Position numbers and translations under genes: made by a program. From assembly GCA_017551675.1 (NCBI GenBank), contig JAFZLC010000040.1, positions 42,600-106,599 on the forward strand: DNA of 64,000 bases, written 5' to 3'. Below, in pieces: positions 8,196 through 16,487 of the stretch. Position 1 is the stretch's first letter; every line of letters begins with the position of its first letter. The notes beneath the pieces are model-generated. The model searched no databases, was not told the DNA's origin, and worked only from the letters and a program-made list of their open reading frames with translations. The DNA comes from Paludibacteraceae bacterium (GTDB lineage: Bacteria > Bacteroidota > Bacteroidia > Bacteroidales > Paludibacteraceae).

Positions 8196-11100
8196 ATGAA
8201 AAACGCAAAACTCTTTATTCTTACAGCATTTACTATGTTGTTTGGATGTCTGGTAAGCAGCTATGCCGATCCGGATCCTAATTTTCACATTTATCTGTGT
8301 TTCGGGCAATCCAACATGGAAGGTCAAGGAACTATAGAAAACCAAGACAAAACTGTAGACAGTCGCTTCCAAGTATTATGTTCATACGACAACTGTGGAA
8401 GCCGAGCTAAAGGAAACTGGTATGATGCCACTCCCCCACTCTCATGTTGTAGTGGAGCGCACCTCGGACCAGTAGATTACTTCGGACGTACAATGGTAAA
8501 GAATTTGCCAGAGAACATCAAAGTAGGTGTTACAGTCGTAGCTATTGCAGGTTGTGACATTCAATTATTTGAAAAGTCAAACTACCAAAGCTATCGTCCA
8601 GAGTCTTACATGCAAAGCACCATTCAATCGTACGGAGGAAATCCTTACGGACGATTGGTAGAGATGGGAAAAGCCGCACAAAAGGTAGGTGTCATCAAAG
8701 GTATTCTTCTTCATCAAGGAGAGACCAACACAGGTCAAAGCAACTGGCCAAGCCGTGTGAAAGCCATTTACAACGATCTTTTGAACGATCTTGGTTTGAA
8801 GGGCGAAGATGTACCTTTATTAGTCGGTGAAGTTGTTCGTTCCGACCAAGGTGGACAATGTGGTAGTATGAACAATATCATCGCCAATGTACCAAGCACT
8901 ATTCCAAATTCATATGTTATTTCGGCACAAGGCTTAGGGAACAAAGGTGACGGACTTCACTTCTCTTCTGCAAGTTACCGTACATTGGGACAACGTTATG
9001 CAGAACAAATGTTGAAAGTGTTGAAGATGGAACCTTCTTCAGGAAGTAGCACAACTGACCCAGGAAGCAGCACAACCGAGCCTGGTGGTTCATCATCCAC
9101 TTCAACCGACAACTGCGCCCCTGATCCATGCTCTATGAAGACAAAATATTCAGGAGGAAAATCTGTATCAGGAAATGTAAGACAAGACGTTGGTAATGGA
9201 TATCACGTAGAGCAATGGCGCGATGGTGGAGGTGGAGACTTGACTGTGTTCGGAGGAAAAGCCGACTGCGCATTCAAGGCTAGCTGGAGTAACTCAGGTG
9301 ACTATTTGGCACGTGTAGGTTATTACGATGGTTCTAACTCTAAGAAATATACCGACTTGGGAGAAATCCACGCAGTATATAACTACACAAAACAAGGAAG
9401 TGGTGGAGGAAGCTACTCATATATAGGAATATACGGATGGACAAGAAGTCCGTTGATTGAGTATTATATTGTAGAAGATTCTTTCACTCCTAACGGAGGT
9501 GGTATGTTCTGGGATCAAAGCCGTAATGGACAAGCTGCAACCAAAGGAACCTATACAGTAGATGGTGTTACATATACTTTAAAGGTTGGAAAGAGAATCA
9601 ACCAACCTTCTATCGACGGTACATCTACATTCGACCAAGTATTCGCTATTCGTTCTTCTTATCAGACTTGCGGACACGTTAACATCACCGAGCACTTCAA
9701 GAACTGGGAGAAATTAGGTGTTAACCTAGGAGGCATATACGATTGTAAAATTCTTTGTGAAGTAGGTGGAGGTTCTGGTTCTGTGGAATACACATGTGCT
9801 AGTATGTCATGGAAAGGCAAAGAGAGTTCTCTCGGCGACTTGAGTTGCCAAGGAAGTGGATCAGGTTCAGGATCTGGATCTGGCAGTGGTTCTACTGTAG
9901 TAGAGCAAAAGCCATATAAAGATGCATTTACAATTCCTGGTGTCGTAGAGGCAGAGAACTATGATATCGGAGGTAACGGAAATGCCTACAATGATTCTGA
10001 CGACAACAACGAAGGAGACGCTAAATATCGTACAGATGAAGGCGTGGACATCGTAAAGACATCCGACGGAATGGCTGTTGGTTACACAACTTCTAGCGAA
10101 TGGTTGGAATATACAGTCAACGTAAAGAAAACTGCTAAATACAATGTTGAAGCAGTAGGATCTAACAAGAATGACGACGTGAAGTTCACACTTTACTTAG
10201 ATAACAAAGAGATTGCTTCATTATCTGGATCTTCCACTCCAAGCTGGGATGATTATGAGACAATCAAAGCAACAACATCGACCCTATCAGAAGGAAAACA
10301 TATTTTGAAAGTAAAGATTGGTAACAACAACTGTAATCTGGACAAACTAACGTTCACAGAAGTAGACACAACAAGTGGAAGCGGTTCTGGCTCTGGTAGT
10401 GGTAGCGGTTCTGGAAGTGGCAGTGGCTCAGGTTCAAGCTCAGGTAGCGGTGCATCTAATCCTGCTGGCGTATACCCTATCAGCTATTCTGTAGAGAACA
10501 CAGGTGCTGATTGCGAAGATCCATCTTCATTAAACAAGAACAATTTGAAATCATGCAAGAATTTGCCTAACCCATTCGAGTGGGCAGATGGAAGCGGCAA
10601 GGTAACCGATTTCTGCGACTGGTCTTGCCGTCGTAATGAAATCAAGCGTGAGATTGAGTTCTGGGAGATTGGAGAGAAACCTAAATTCGACAAGTTGGAG
10701 GCATCCTATTCAGGAGGTACTTTGACAGTAAAGGTTTACAATGGAAGCAACTCACTTACTTTGACCAGCAAGATATCGGTTCCTTCTGGAAACGGACCAC
10801 ACCCAATTGTGATTGGTATGGATGGCAACACAGGAAGTTTGGACAAATCTTTCTTCTCCAAGTGTATTCAAGTTCCATTCACCCATAAACAAATTGCAGG
10901 ATATAGCGCCGATGGCGGTAGAAGTCAAAACGATCCATTCTATAAACTATTCCCTGGTACATTTGATTCAAAAGCAGACTACTGCGCATGGTCATGGGGT
11001 ATCAGCCGTTTGATTGATGGTTTGGAGATTGTAAAAGACCAAATCAAAGCAGATCTTGGACATATTGCAGTAACAGGTTGCTCTTATGCTGGTAAGATGG

Positions 11101-11957
11101 CATTATTTGCAGGAGCTTTCGACGAGCGTATTGCTTTAACAATCTCACAAGAGTCAGGTGGTGGCGGAATCAACGCATGGCGCGTTTCCAAAGAAATAAA
11201 CCAAAATGGTGGTGTTAATGGCGAAACCATCGAAGGTATTGAGAACACTGAATATAACTGGTTCTTGAATAGTTTCAAGAGCAACTTTCAATCACAAATC
11301 GACAAGTTGCCTTACGATCACCATGAGTTAATTGCCATGTGTGCACCACGTGCTTTCTTAGCGTATGGTAATACAGACTACAATTGGTTAGGTGCTCCTT
11401 CTGGTGACATGGCACTAAAGGCAGCTGCGGAAGTATGGAAGGCCATGGGTATAGAAGATCGTTTCGGATATGTGATTGATGGCGGACATGGTCACTGCCA
11501 AGCATCCAACAGCCAGAACAATGCTGCTAAAGCCTTTATTCAAAAATTCCTTTTCGGAGATAATTCACAAAACACAAAGATTAGAAGCAGCAATGTTAAC
11601 CCTAATTATAGTACAGGAAAATACGACTGGGGTGGACATACAATAGTGAATAACGGATGTGGAACAAGCAGTGTGACTGAGACAAGTGACGACTCAAATA
11701 TATACGCACTTTCTCAGAATGCGCCAAACCCTACAGACGAAGAAACAACAATTTCGTTTAATGTTCCAGAAAGAACATTTGTTTCCATCGAACTATACAA
11801 TAGCTTAGGACAAAAAGTGAAAGATATAGTTGCAGGTGAATACACGGAAGGCGTACATGCTGTTACCTTCTCCACTGCAAATCTGCCAAAAGGCATCTAT
11901 CACTACGTGATGAAAGCAAATAATTTCGTGGATGGAAAGAGTATGATTGTTAAATAA
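8196..11957 (+). CDS. secreted multidomain hemicellulase: SASA/CE6-like esterase + GH11 xylanase + CBM6 + CE15 glucuronoyl esterase, T9SS cargo
   Basis: This protein has 1253 residues. Signal peptide 1-24 (cut near SSYA-DP). SASA/CE6-like acetyl esterase ~28-278: nucleophile S39 in GQSNMEG, HQGETN at 173-178, D252/H255 in DGLHF. Ser/Thr linker. GH11 xylanase ~312-540: nucleophile E422 in SPLIEYYIVE, thumb-type NQPSIDGTSTFDQ, likely acid/base E522 (EVGGGS, where most GH11 have EGYxSS). Gly-Ser linker. CBM6 ~580-722. A second Gly-Ser linker of about 25 residues. CE15 ~755-1120: S963 in GCSYAGK, E986 in QESGGGG, H1098/H1100 in GGHGHC. Type A T9SS sorting domain ~1168-1253 (LSQNAPNP to KSMIVK). 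Inferred role: one surface enzyme that deacetylates and cuts xylan and breaks lignin-glucuronate esters. It is monocistronic, with its own promoter and terminator. No domain is truncated. Confidence 0.93.
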   Translation: MKNAKLFILTAFTMLFGCLVSSYADPDPNFHIYLCFGQSNMEGQGTIENQDKTVDSRFQVLCSYDNCGSRAKGNWYDATPPLSCCSGAHLGPVDYFGRTMVKNLPENIKVGVTVVAIAGCDIQLFEKSNYQSYRPESYMQSTIQSYGGNPYGRLVEMGKAAQKVGVIKGILLHQGETNTGQSNWPSRVKAIYNDLLNDLGLKGEDVPLLVGEVVRSDQGGQCGSMNNIIANVPSTIPNSYVISAQGLGNKGDGLHFSSASYRTLGQRYAEQMLKVLKMEPSSGSSTTDPGSSTTEPGGSSSTSTDNCAPDPCSMKTKYSGGKSVSGNVRQDVGNGYHVEQWRDGGGGDLTVFGGKADCAFKASWSNSGDYLARVGYYDGSNSKKYTDLGEIHAVYNYTKQGSGGGSYSYIGIYGWTRSPLIEYYIVEDSFTPNGGGMFWDQSRNGQAATKGTYTVDGVTYTLKVGKRINQPSIDGTSTFDQVFAIRSSYQTCGHVNITEHFKNWEKLGVNLGGIYDCKILCEVGGGSGSVEYTCASMSWKGKESSLGDLSCQGSGSGSGSGSGSGSTVVEQKPYKDAFTIPGVVEAENYDIGGNGNAYNDSDDNNEGDAKYRTDEGVDIVKTSDGMAVGYTTSSEWLEYTVNVKKTAKYNVEAVGSNKNDDVKFTLYLDNKEIASLSGSSTPSWDDYETIKATTSTLSEGKHILKVKIGNNNCNLDKLTFTEVDTTSGSGSGSGSGSGSGSGSGSGSSSGSGASNPAGVYPISYSVENTGADCEDPSSLNKNNLKSCKNLPNPFEWADGSGKVTDFCDWSCRRNEIKREIEFWEIGEKPKFDKLEASYSGGTLTVKVYNGSNSLTLTSKISVPSGNGPHPIVIGMDGNTGSLDKSFFSKCIQVPFTHKQIAGYSADGGRSQNDPFYKLFPGTFDSKADYCAWSWGISRLIDGLEIVKDQIKADLGHIAVTGCSYAGKMALFAGAFDERIALTISQESGGGGINAWRVSKEINQNGGVNGETIEGIENTEYNWFLNSFKSNFQSQIDKLPYDHHELIAMCAPRAFLAYGNTDYNWLGAPSGDMALKAAAEVWKAMGIEDRFGYVIDGGHGHCQASNSQNNAAKAFIQKFLFGDNSQNTKIRSSNVNPNYSTGKYDWGGHTIVNNGCGTSSVTETSDDSNIYALSQNAPNPTDEETTISFNVPERTFVSIELYNSLGQKVKDIVAGEYTEGVHAVTFSTANLPKGIYHYVMKANNFVDGKSMIVK

Positions 11958-12006
11958 TAATTATAATATCTCAACTTTTACTCCGTAAAGATTTCATTAT
12001 TTAAGG

Positions 12007-12035
12007 GAAGGCTGGACTTCGGTTCAGCCTTCTTT
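12007..12035 (+). terminator. intrinsic terminator of the xylanase-esterase gene
   Basis: GAAGGCTGGAC, loop TTCG, GTTCAGCCTTC, then TTT. A GC-rich stem with a UUCG tetraloop about 50 bp after the stop codon. Confidence 0.85.
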
Positions 12036-12155
12036 ATCTTATATCGGTAACATTACAAGAGGGGAAAACCAAAAAAAGACAACCAAGATTTCCCTGATTG
12101 ACTCACTATTTACCATAAATAATTGATTACCCTATTTCATCGTTCTAAAACCTTG

Positions 12156-12242
12156 CGGTGAGAGGGGGATTCGAACCCCCGGAACGGTTACCCGTTCGTC
12201 AGTTTAGCAAACTGGTGGTTTAAGCCACTCACCCATCTCACC
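12156..12242 (-). tRNA. tRNA-Ser (anticodon GCU)
   Basis: On the minus strand the acceptor arms GGTGAGA and TCTCACC pair (with discriminator G). The anticodon loop TTGCTAA reads GCU for Ser AGC/AGU codons. A long variable arm (GAACGGGTAACCGTTC) marks it as a class II serine tRNA, and the T arm is GGGGGTTCGAATCCCCC. The 3' CCA is not encoded. It is a single gene between mltG (opposite strand) and the xylanase-esterase gene. Confidence 0.96.
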
Positions 12243-12316
12243 AAACCCCATTTATATGGATTTGTATATATCTGCAATCAAATCTGATTTGCGAGTGCAA
12301 ATATAAGGACTCTTTT

Positions 12317-12348
12317 TTGAAAATCCAAAGAAATATTCATTATTTTTG
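12317..12348 (+). promoter_or_regulatory. promoter of mltG
   Basis: TTG (12317-12319), a 21-bp spacer and TATTTTTG (12341-12348). The transcript would begin near 12355 and immediately include the small palindrome at 12360-12380. Confidence 0.6.
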
Positions 12349-12359
12349 TAGAGTATTGA

Positions 12360-12380
12360 GGTGAGTTCTATATATTCACC
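12360..12380 (+). repeat. short palindromic repeat, family GTGAGTTCTATAWATTCACC, copy 1
   Basis: GGTGAGT and ATTCACC pair around TCTATAT. Near-identical copies lie at 15444-15461 and 30108-30128, and a weaker one at 13472-13487. This copy sits in the mltG leader, 61 bp before the start codon. Confidence 0.6.
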
Positions 12381-12441
12381 ACAAAAATAATATTTTGTCT
12401 GATAATGTGGTTTTATAGAGCCCATCTAAAAAGTAAAAACA

Positions 12442-13467
12442 ATGAAGAAAATATTGTCTAAAATAATTATCGCCCTCCTAATTTTAGGTGGAATCGCCGG
12501 CTTCGTCGGATATAAATATCTATTAGGAAGCAATGTCAAAACAAATTCGGATTCGCCCGTATACTTTGATATCTATTCCGATCAAGGATACAACTCTGTC
12601 ATGGAAAACTTGGAACTGACCGGAGTCATTCAAAACATGACATCTTTAAAATTAGCGGCCAAGCTATTAGGCTATCAAGACAAGGTGAAAGCAGGAAGAT
12701 ATGAACTCACCGACGGATTGAGCAGTCTCAAACTCATTCAGAAACTACGAAGCGGTCGACAAACTCCTGTACGTTTCACATTCAACAACATTCGCACAAA
12801 AGATCAATTCGCCCAAAGAGTGGATGAGGTATTGATGATGAGTAAGGAGGAATTCCTTGAAGAGTTAGACAGTCAAGAGACCCTCAACAAATATGGCCTC
12901 ACCAAGGAAAACAACATAGCCATATTCATTCCAAACACATACGAATTCTATTGGAACATCACCCCTAAAGAATTCATCGAGAAAATGAATAAAGAGTATG
13001 AGAAATTCTGGACTGCTGACCGTCAGAAAAAATTAGCGGACTGTCAATTAACCCGTTTGGAAGTGAGCACCCTAGCCTCTATCGTAGAAGAAGAGACTAT
13101 CAAGAATGACGAACGTCCTAAAGTGGCAGGACTCTATCTCAACCGTCTTCGTATTGGCATGATGCTTCAAGCGGACCCAACCGTAAAATTCGCACTAGGC
13201 GACTTCTCTATCAAACGTGTGACTGGAGCAGGTTTTGTAGACTCCCCATATAACACATATAAATATGCAGGATTGCCACCCGGACCTATTCGTATTCCTT
13301 GCACAGGTGGTATCGATGCCGTACTAAACTACGAGCACCACGACTACCTATTCATGTGCGCAAAAAGAGATTTCTCTGGATACCATGATTTCTCCACCAC
13401 GTTCGACGAGCATCAAAACAATGCTCATAAGTATCATAAAGAATTGGACAAGAAAGGAATAAAATAA
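12442..13467 (+). CDS. mltG: endolytic murein transglycosylase MltG (YceG-like)
   Basis: This 341-residue inner-membrane protein has one N-terminal membrane helix (about 8-27) and a YceG/MltG domain in the periplasm. The signature ASIVEEETIKNDERPKVAGLYLNRL is present; E216 is the counterpart of the catalytic Glu in E. coli MltG. The substrate-cleft motif MLQADPTVKFAL follows. MltG cleaves nascent peptidoglycan strands and helps set glycan chain length. The gene has its own promoter and a leader with a short palindrome. Length and motifs are complete for the family. Confidence 0.96.
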   Translation: MKKILSKIIIALLILGGIAGFVGYKYLLGSNVKTNSDSPVYFDIYSDQGYNSVMENLELTGVIQNMTSLKLAAKLLGYQDKVKAGRYELTDGLSSLKLIQKLRSGRQTPVRFTFNNIRTKDQFAQRVDEVLMMSKEEFLEELDSQETLNKYGLTKENNIAIFIPNTYEFYWNITPKEFIEKMNKEYEKFWTADRQKKLADCQLTRLEVSTLASIVEEETIKNDERPKVAGLYLNRLRIGMMLQADPTVKFALGDFSIKRVTGAGFVDSPYNTYKYAGLPPGPIRIPCTGGIDAVLNYEHHDYLFMCAKRDFSGYHDFSTTFDEHQNNAHKYHKELDKKGIK

Positions 13468-13540
13468 TGCAGGTTCCATAAATTCATTTCGTAGGATCTT
13501 AAATAAATTTATTTCTATTAAAACGCTAAAATCACCTCAA

Positions 13541-14452
13541 ATGATGAAAAAAGTGATTTCATTCATATTATTTTCTGGATTAGGAATGTGTACAATCGCC
13601 AGTGCACAAACGATGAAAGAAAATCTATTCAACATGGTGTCAAGATGTCACGATGCATGGAAAAGTGAAGGCACAGATGTCGATGAAAATGGAAAAGAAT
13701 TTGAATATGGAAGTATTAAGTACGACCTACCCAATGGGTATGTAGAGACGTCAGGAGGATGGCCTACCTGCGGATGCGGCTGTGAAGCTCAAGCGGCAGC
13801 ATTCAAGGATATCAACGGACGATACACCTATCTTAAATACGAAGAGTTCAACTGCGATGATTACGGTAAATCTGAATCCAATAGAGATATTCTGGATATC
13901 ATGCCAGAAGGGTTTGGACTAAAATCTTTCACCAGCTATTACTCATGGAAACCTTCAGACTACTCCTTCCAATTAAAATTTATCATTCCGAAAAAAGGCA
14001 CCGACATGAATGTCAAACTTCGTGTGCTCCCCTTAGGCTCTATTCCCAATGATGTAAATGGATTGACATACAAATCGAGAGGGAACATAAAAAATTATAC
14101 TACTTTACATTGTTTGAGACACGTGGCAGAAGCAGTTGATAATAATACTCTTCTCATGATGGCTGAAGGTAAATTTGACGAAATATCAACCGAACAGATA
14201 GAGCTATTTCAAAAGAGTGTTTCATCACACAGCAATGGTGGTGAAGACACAGACTCTGATGTTCTTTCTTGTATTATAGATGTAAAGAAGATGTATGACA
14301 TATATCTGTCGTTGGATTGTGTTGACATGACACTGAAATGGAACAAACAGACTGCACGATTTGAAATAAAATCGAAAGGTCCCAAAGCTCCAGCTTGCTC
14401 TTTCAAAGAGTTTCTGACAAATGTGGTAGAATATGCCGACTATAGATGCTGA
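13541..14452 (+). CDS. secreted protein of unknown function
   Basis: I do not recognise a family for this 303-residue protein. It has a clear N-terminal signal peptide (MMKKVISFILFSGLGMCTIASAQ, cleavage probably after ASA). A Gly/Cys-rich segment (SGGWPTCGCGCEAQ, about 65-80) and scattered further Cys residues suggest disulfides or metal binding in the periplasm. No membrane helix, T9SS tail or lipobox after the signal is evident. It lies 73 bp after mltG and about 58 bp before a small membrane-protein gene. The first two codons are both ATG, so the start could be at 13544. Confidence 0.75.
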   Translation: MMKKVISFILFSGLGMCTIASAQTMKENLFNMVSRCHDAWKSEGTDVDENGKEFEYGSIKYDLPNGYVETSGGWPTCGCGCEAQAAAFKDINGRYTYLKYEEFNCDDYGKSESNRDILDIMPEGFGLKSFTSYYSWKPSDYSFQLKFIIPKKGTDMNVKLRVLPLGSIPNDVNGLTYKSRGNIKNYTTLHCLRHVAEAVDNNTLLMMAEGKFDEISTEQIELFQKSVSSHSNGGEDTDSDVLSCIIDVKKMYDIYLSLDCVDMTLKWNKQTARFEIKSKGPKAPACSFKEFLTNVVEYADYRC

Positions 14453-14510
14453 TGTTTGATTTGCCACAAAAGAGATATAAGTTTATAACAATTAACATCG
14501 AAATAATATC

Positions 14511-14879
14511 ATGGCCGCTATTATCGGAACAATTGCCTTTTCAATCGTAATCGTTTTATCCATACTGATTATCTGTGGATTACCCCTAGGAGAATTAACC
14601 ATGGGCGGACAACACAAAGTGTTTCCTCCGCGGCTAAGAATCATTTTAATCTCACAATTGTTCTTACAGCTATTCTTTGTCGTCATCCTCTTACAAATGG
14701 GAGGCTACCTACCCTTATGGTTTTCCGAGCGAACAACAAGAATAATAGCTATCGTCATGGCTGTATATCTTTCAATCAACACCCTGATGAACTTTATTTC
14801 CAAAAGCAAAAAAGAAAAATACATCATGACTCCATTGTCACTGATCACAGCCATCTGCTTTTGGGTTACAATACTATAA
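14511..14879 (+). CDS. small four-helix membrane protein, unknown function
   Basis: This 122-residue protein has four hydrophobic segments (about 3-25, 45-63, 75-92 and 103-121). A conserved-looking cytoplasmic loop, GLPLGELTMGGQHKVFPPRLR, comes after helix 1. The loop resembles a family of uncharacterised small integral membrane proteins; no activity is known to me. It lies between a secreted hypothetical protein and a flavin-reductase-like protein, all on the same strand with short gaps (58 and 25 bp), so they may share a transcript. Confidence 0.75.
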   Translation: MAAIIGTIAFSIVIVLSILIICGLPLGELTMGGQHKVFPPRLRIILISQLFLQLFFVVILLQMGGYLPLWFSERTTRIIAIVMAVYLSINTLMNFISKSKKEKYIMTPLSLITAICFWVTIL

Positions 14880-14904
14880 ATAGCACTAACTAAAAACAAA
14901 AGAT

Positions 14905-15333
14905 ATGACAAAAGAAGAGCTTTTTAAATTAATGAATGAACATCCTGTGATGTACGTAGCCACCAACGACAATGGTCAGCCACGTGTGCGAGGCATATTG
15001 ATGTTCAAAGCAGATGAGAATGGTATTGTGTTCCACACTGGTGTAACAAAAGATTTCTACCGTCAATTGATAGCCGACCCTCGTTCTGAAGTATGTTTTG
15101 CTTGTGGCAAATACCAAATACGAGTAGAAGGAAAATTCGATTTGGTGGAAGATCGAGCAATAAAAGAGGAGATTGTCAACCATCCTTCTCGCAAGTTCCT
15201 TCAACCATGGAGAGCGCAGCAAGGTGATGAAGCATTCTTCAACTTTCTAAAAGTGTTCCGTATGCAACATGGCAAAGCGTATGTATGGTGCATGGAGGAC
15301 AACTTCAAACCAAAAGAGTACATTGAGTTATAA
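14905..15333 (+). CDS. pyridoxamine 5'-phosphate oxidase-family (flavin split-barrel) protein
   Basis: This 142-residue protein belongs to the PNPOx-like flavin-binding split-barrel superfamily. It has the typical start ELFKLMNEHPVMYVATNDNGQPRVRGI, then VFHTG, an NPSR-type segment (DPRSEVCFAC) and WCMEDNFKPKEY at the end. Such small members bind FMN or F420 and act as reductases or oxidases; the substrate is unknown and true PNPOx activity is unlikely at this length. It starts 25 bp after the small membrane-protein gene. Confidence 0.85.
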   Translation: MTKEELFKLMNEHPVMYVATNDNGQPRVRGILMFKADENGIVFHTGVTKDFYRQLIADPRSEVCFACGKYQIRVEGKFDLVEDRAIKEEIVNHPSRKFLQPWRAQQGDEAFFNFLKVFRMQHGKAYVWCMEDNFKPKEYIEL

Positions 15334-15354
15334 TATATTTGAGGAAGATAATCC

Positions 15355-15401
15355 GCCAGGGGTTTACCGACCGTCCGTAAACTACGATTACAACCCTTGG
15401 C
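15355..15401. repeat. stem-loop element in the 15.3-15.5 kb gap
   Basis: GCCAGGGGTT and AACCCTTGGC pair (10 bp, one wobble) around a 27-base loop. There is no clean T-run after it, so it may be a repeat element rather than a terminator. The rest of the ~200-bp gap holds copy 2 of the GTGAGTTCTATA palindrome and no gene. Confidence 0.5.
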
Positions 15402-15443
15402 ATTCTCTTTCCCCTCCTAGTTTTTCTGCCTATTTGTAAAGAC

Positions 15444-15461
15444 GCGTTCTATAAATTCACC
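15444..15461 (+). repeat. short palindromic repeat family, copy 2
   Basis: GCGTTCTATAAATTCACC matches 16 of the 20 positions of the copies at 12360 and 30108. It lies 70 bp upstream of the ORF6N gene. Confidence 0.5.
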
Positions 15462-15530
15462 TATAGTTCTATCTGTAAATAACGACAATCATGGCAATAA
15501 AAAAGTATCAACCTGTAAAGAATATAAAAA

Positions 15531-16460
15531 ATGAAAGATAATACTGACTTGGCAGAGAAAGCCAATTTGCAACCAGGATCTGCGAATAAGATTGATATTG
15601 AGAATATGATTTTCAATATTCGAGGGCAACAAGTTATGCTTGACCGAGATTTAGCAAGATTGTATAATGTCGAGACGAAAGTGTTGAATCAAGCAGTCAA
15701 AAGGAATTTAGAACGATTTCCAGATCGATTTAGATTTCAACTAACAGAAACAGAGACAGATAAACTGGTCACAAATTGTGACCGGTTGATTGTTTTACGA
15801 CACTCAACTGTATGTCCATACGTTTTTACAGAACAAGGTGTTGCGATGCTCTCGTCTGTACTACGCAGTCAAACTGCCGCAGAAGTCAGCGTACAAATAA
15901 TGGATGCATTTGTTGCTATGCGACACTTTATAGTTTCAAACGCTGATGTATTTCAAAGGCTAGCTATTGTTGAACAAAATCAATTAACTATATTTGCTCA
16001 CCAAACTGAAACTGACAATAAATTAAATGAAGTCTTCAATCGTTTAGAAGCAGGTATTCATGTACCTTCACAGGGCATCTTTTTTGATGGTCAGATATTT
16101 GATGCATATACATTTGTATGTAATTTGGTTCGTATGGCTAAAAAAAGCATTATTTTATTCGATAACTACATTGACGACACCGTGCTATTGATGCTCGACA
16201 AACGAAAGAGTGAGGTCACTGCTCACATCTACACAAAGAAGATTACTCCTCAATTGAGATCAGACATCAATCGACACAATGCACAATACGAACCAATTAC
16301 CGTGGAGGAATTCGCCAATGCACATGATCGTTTTTTCTGTATTGATAATGACGTTTACCATATCGGTGCATCACTCAAAGATTTAGGCAAGAAATGGTTC
16401 GCTTTCAGCAAGATGGAAATTACAACAGACGTTTTATCTCAAAAAGTTAGAGAAACTTAG
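15531..16460 (+). CDS. ORF6N-domain protein
   Basis: This 309-residue protein has an N-terminal ORF6N domain (about 22-118; IDIENMIFNIRGQQVMLDRDLARLYNVETK, then FTEQGVAMLSSVL), a DNA-binding domain first seen in phage and KilA-N/Bro-type proteins. A C-terminal region (about 175-300, with FDGQIFDAYTFVCNLVRMAKKSIILFDNYIDD and HDRFFCID) resembles the PLD-like tail often joined to ORF6N in Bacteroidota. Its function is not established; such genes often sit next to restriction systems and mobile DNA, as here with type III mod-res. Its TAG stop is formed by the first bases of a REP-like palindrome. Confidence 0.88.
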   Translation: MKDNTDLAEKANLQPGSANKIDIENMIFNIRGQQVMLDRDLARLYNVETKVLNQAVKRNLERFPDRFRFQLTETETDKLVTNCDRLIVLRHSTVCPYVFTEQGVAMLSSVLRSQTAAEVSVQIMDAFVAMRHFIVSNADVFQRLAIVEQNQLTIFAHQTETDNKLNEVFNRLEAGIHVPSQGIFFDGQIFDAYTFVCNLVRMAKKSIILFDNYIDDTVLLMLDKRKSEVTAHIYTKKITPQLRSDINRHNAQYEPITVEEFANAHDRFFCIDNDVYHIGASLKDLGKKWFAFSKMEITTDVLSQKVRET

Positions 16461-16487
16461 TAGAGGCACGTTATGCCGTGCCTCTAC
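16460..16487. repeat. REP-like palindrome carrying both convergent stop codons
   Basis: GTAGAGGCACG, loop TTATGC, CGTGCCTCTAC: an 11-bp perfect stem. The TAG stop of the ORF6N gene ends on its first base, and the TAG stop of res (minus strand, 16486-16484) lies inside its right arm. Related GTAGAGAC-type palindromes occur at 21090 and 63842. With A-rich flanks on one side it may also act as a terminator. Confidence 0.8.

Noticed and set aside
9855..9900. Microsatellite in the xylanase-esterase gene (and again near 10380-10450)
   Set aside because: These encode Gly-Ser linkers with mixed codons, so slippage is unlikely to be the cause or purpose.
15490..15540. Small peptide gene just before ORF6N (ATG at 15490)
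   Set aside because: Only 16 codons (MAIKKYQPVKNIKNER) overlapping the ORF6N start; no evidence that it is a gene.
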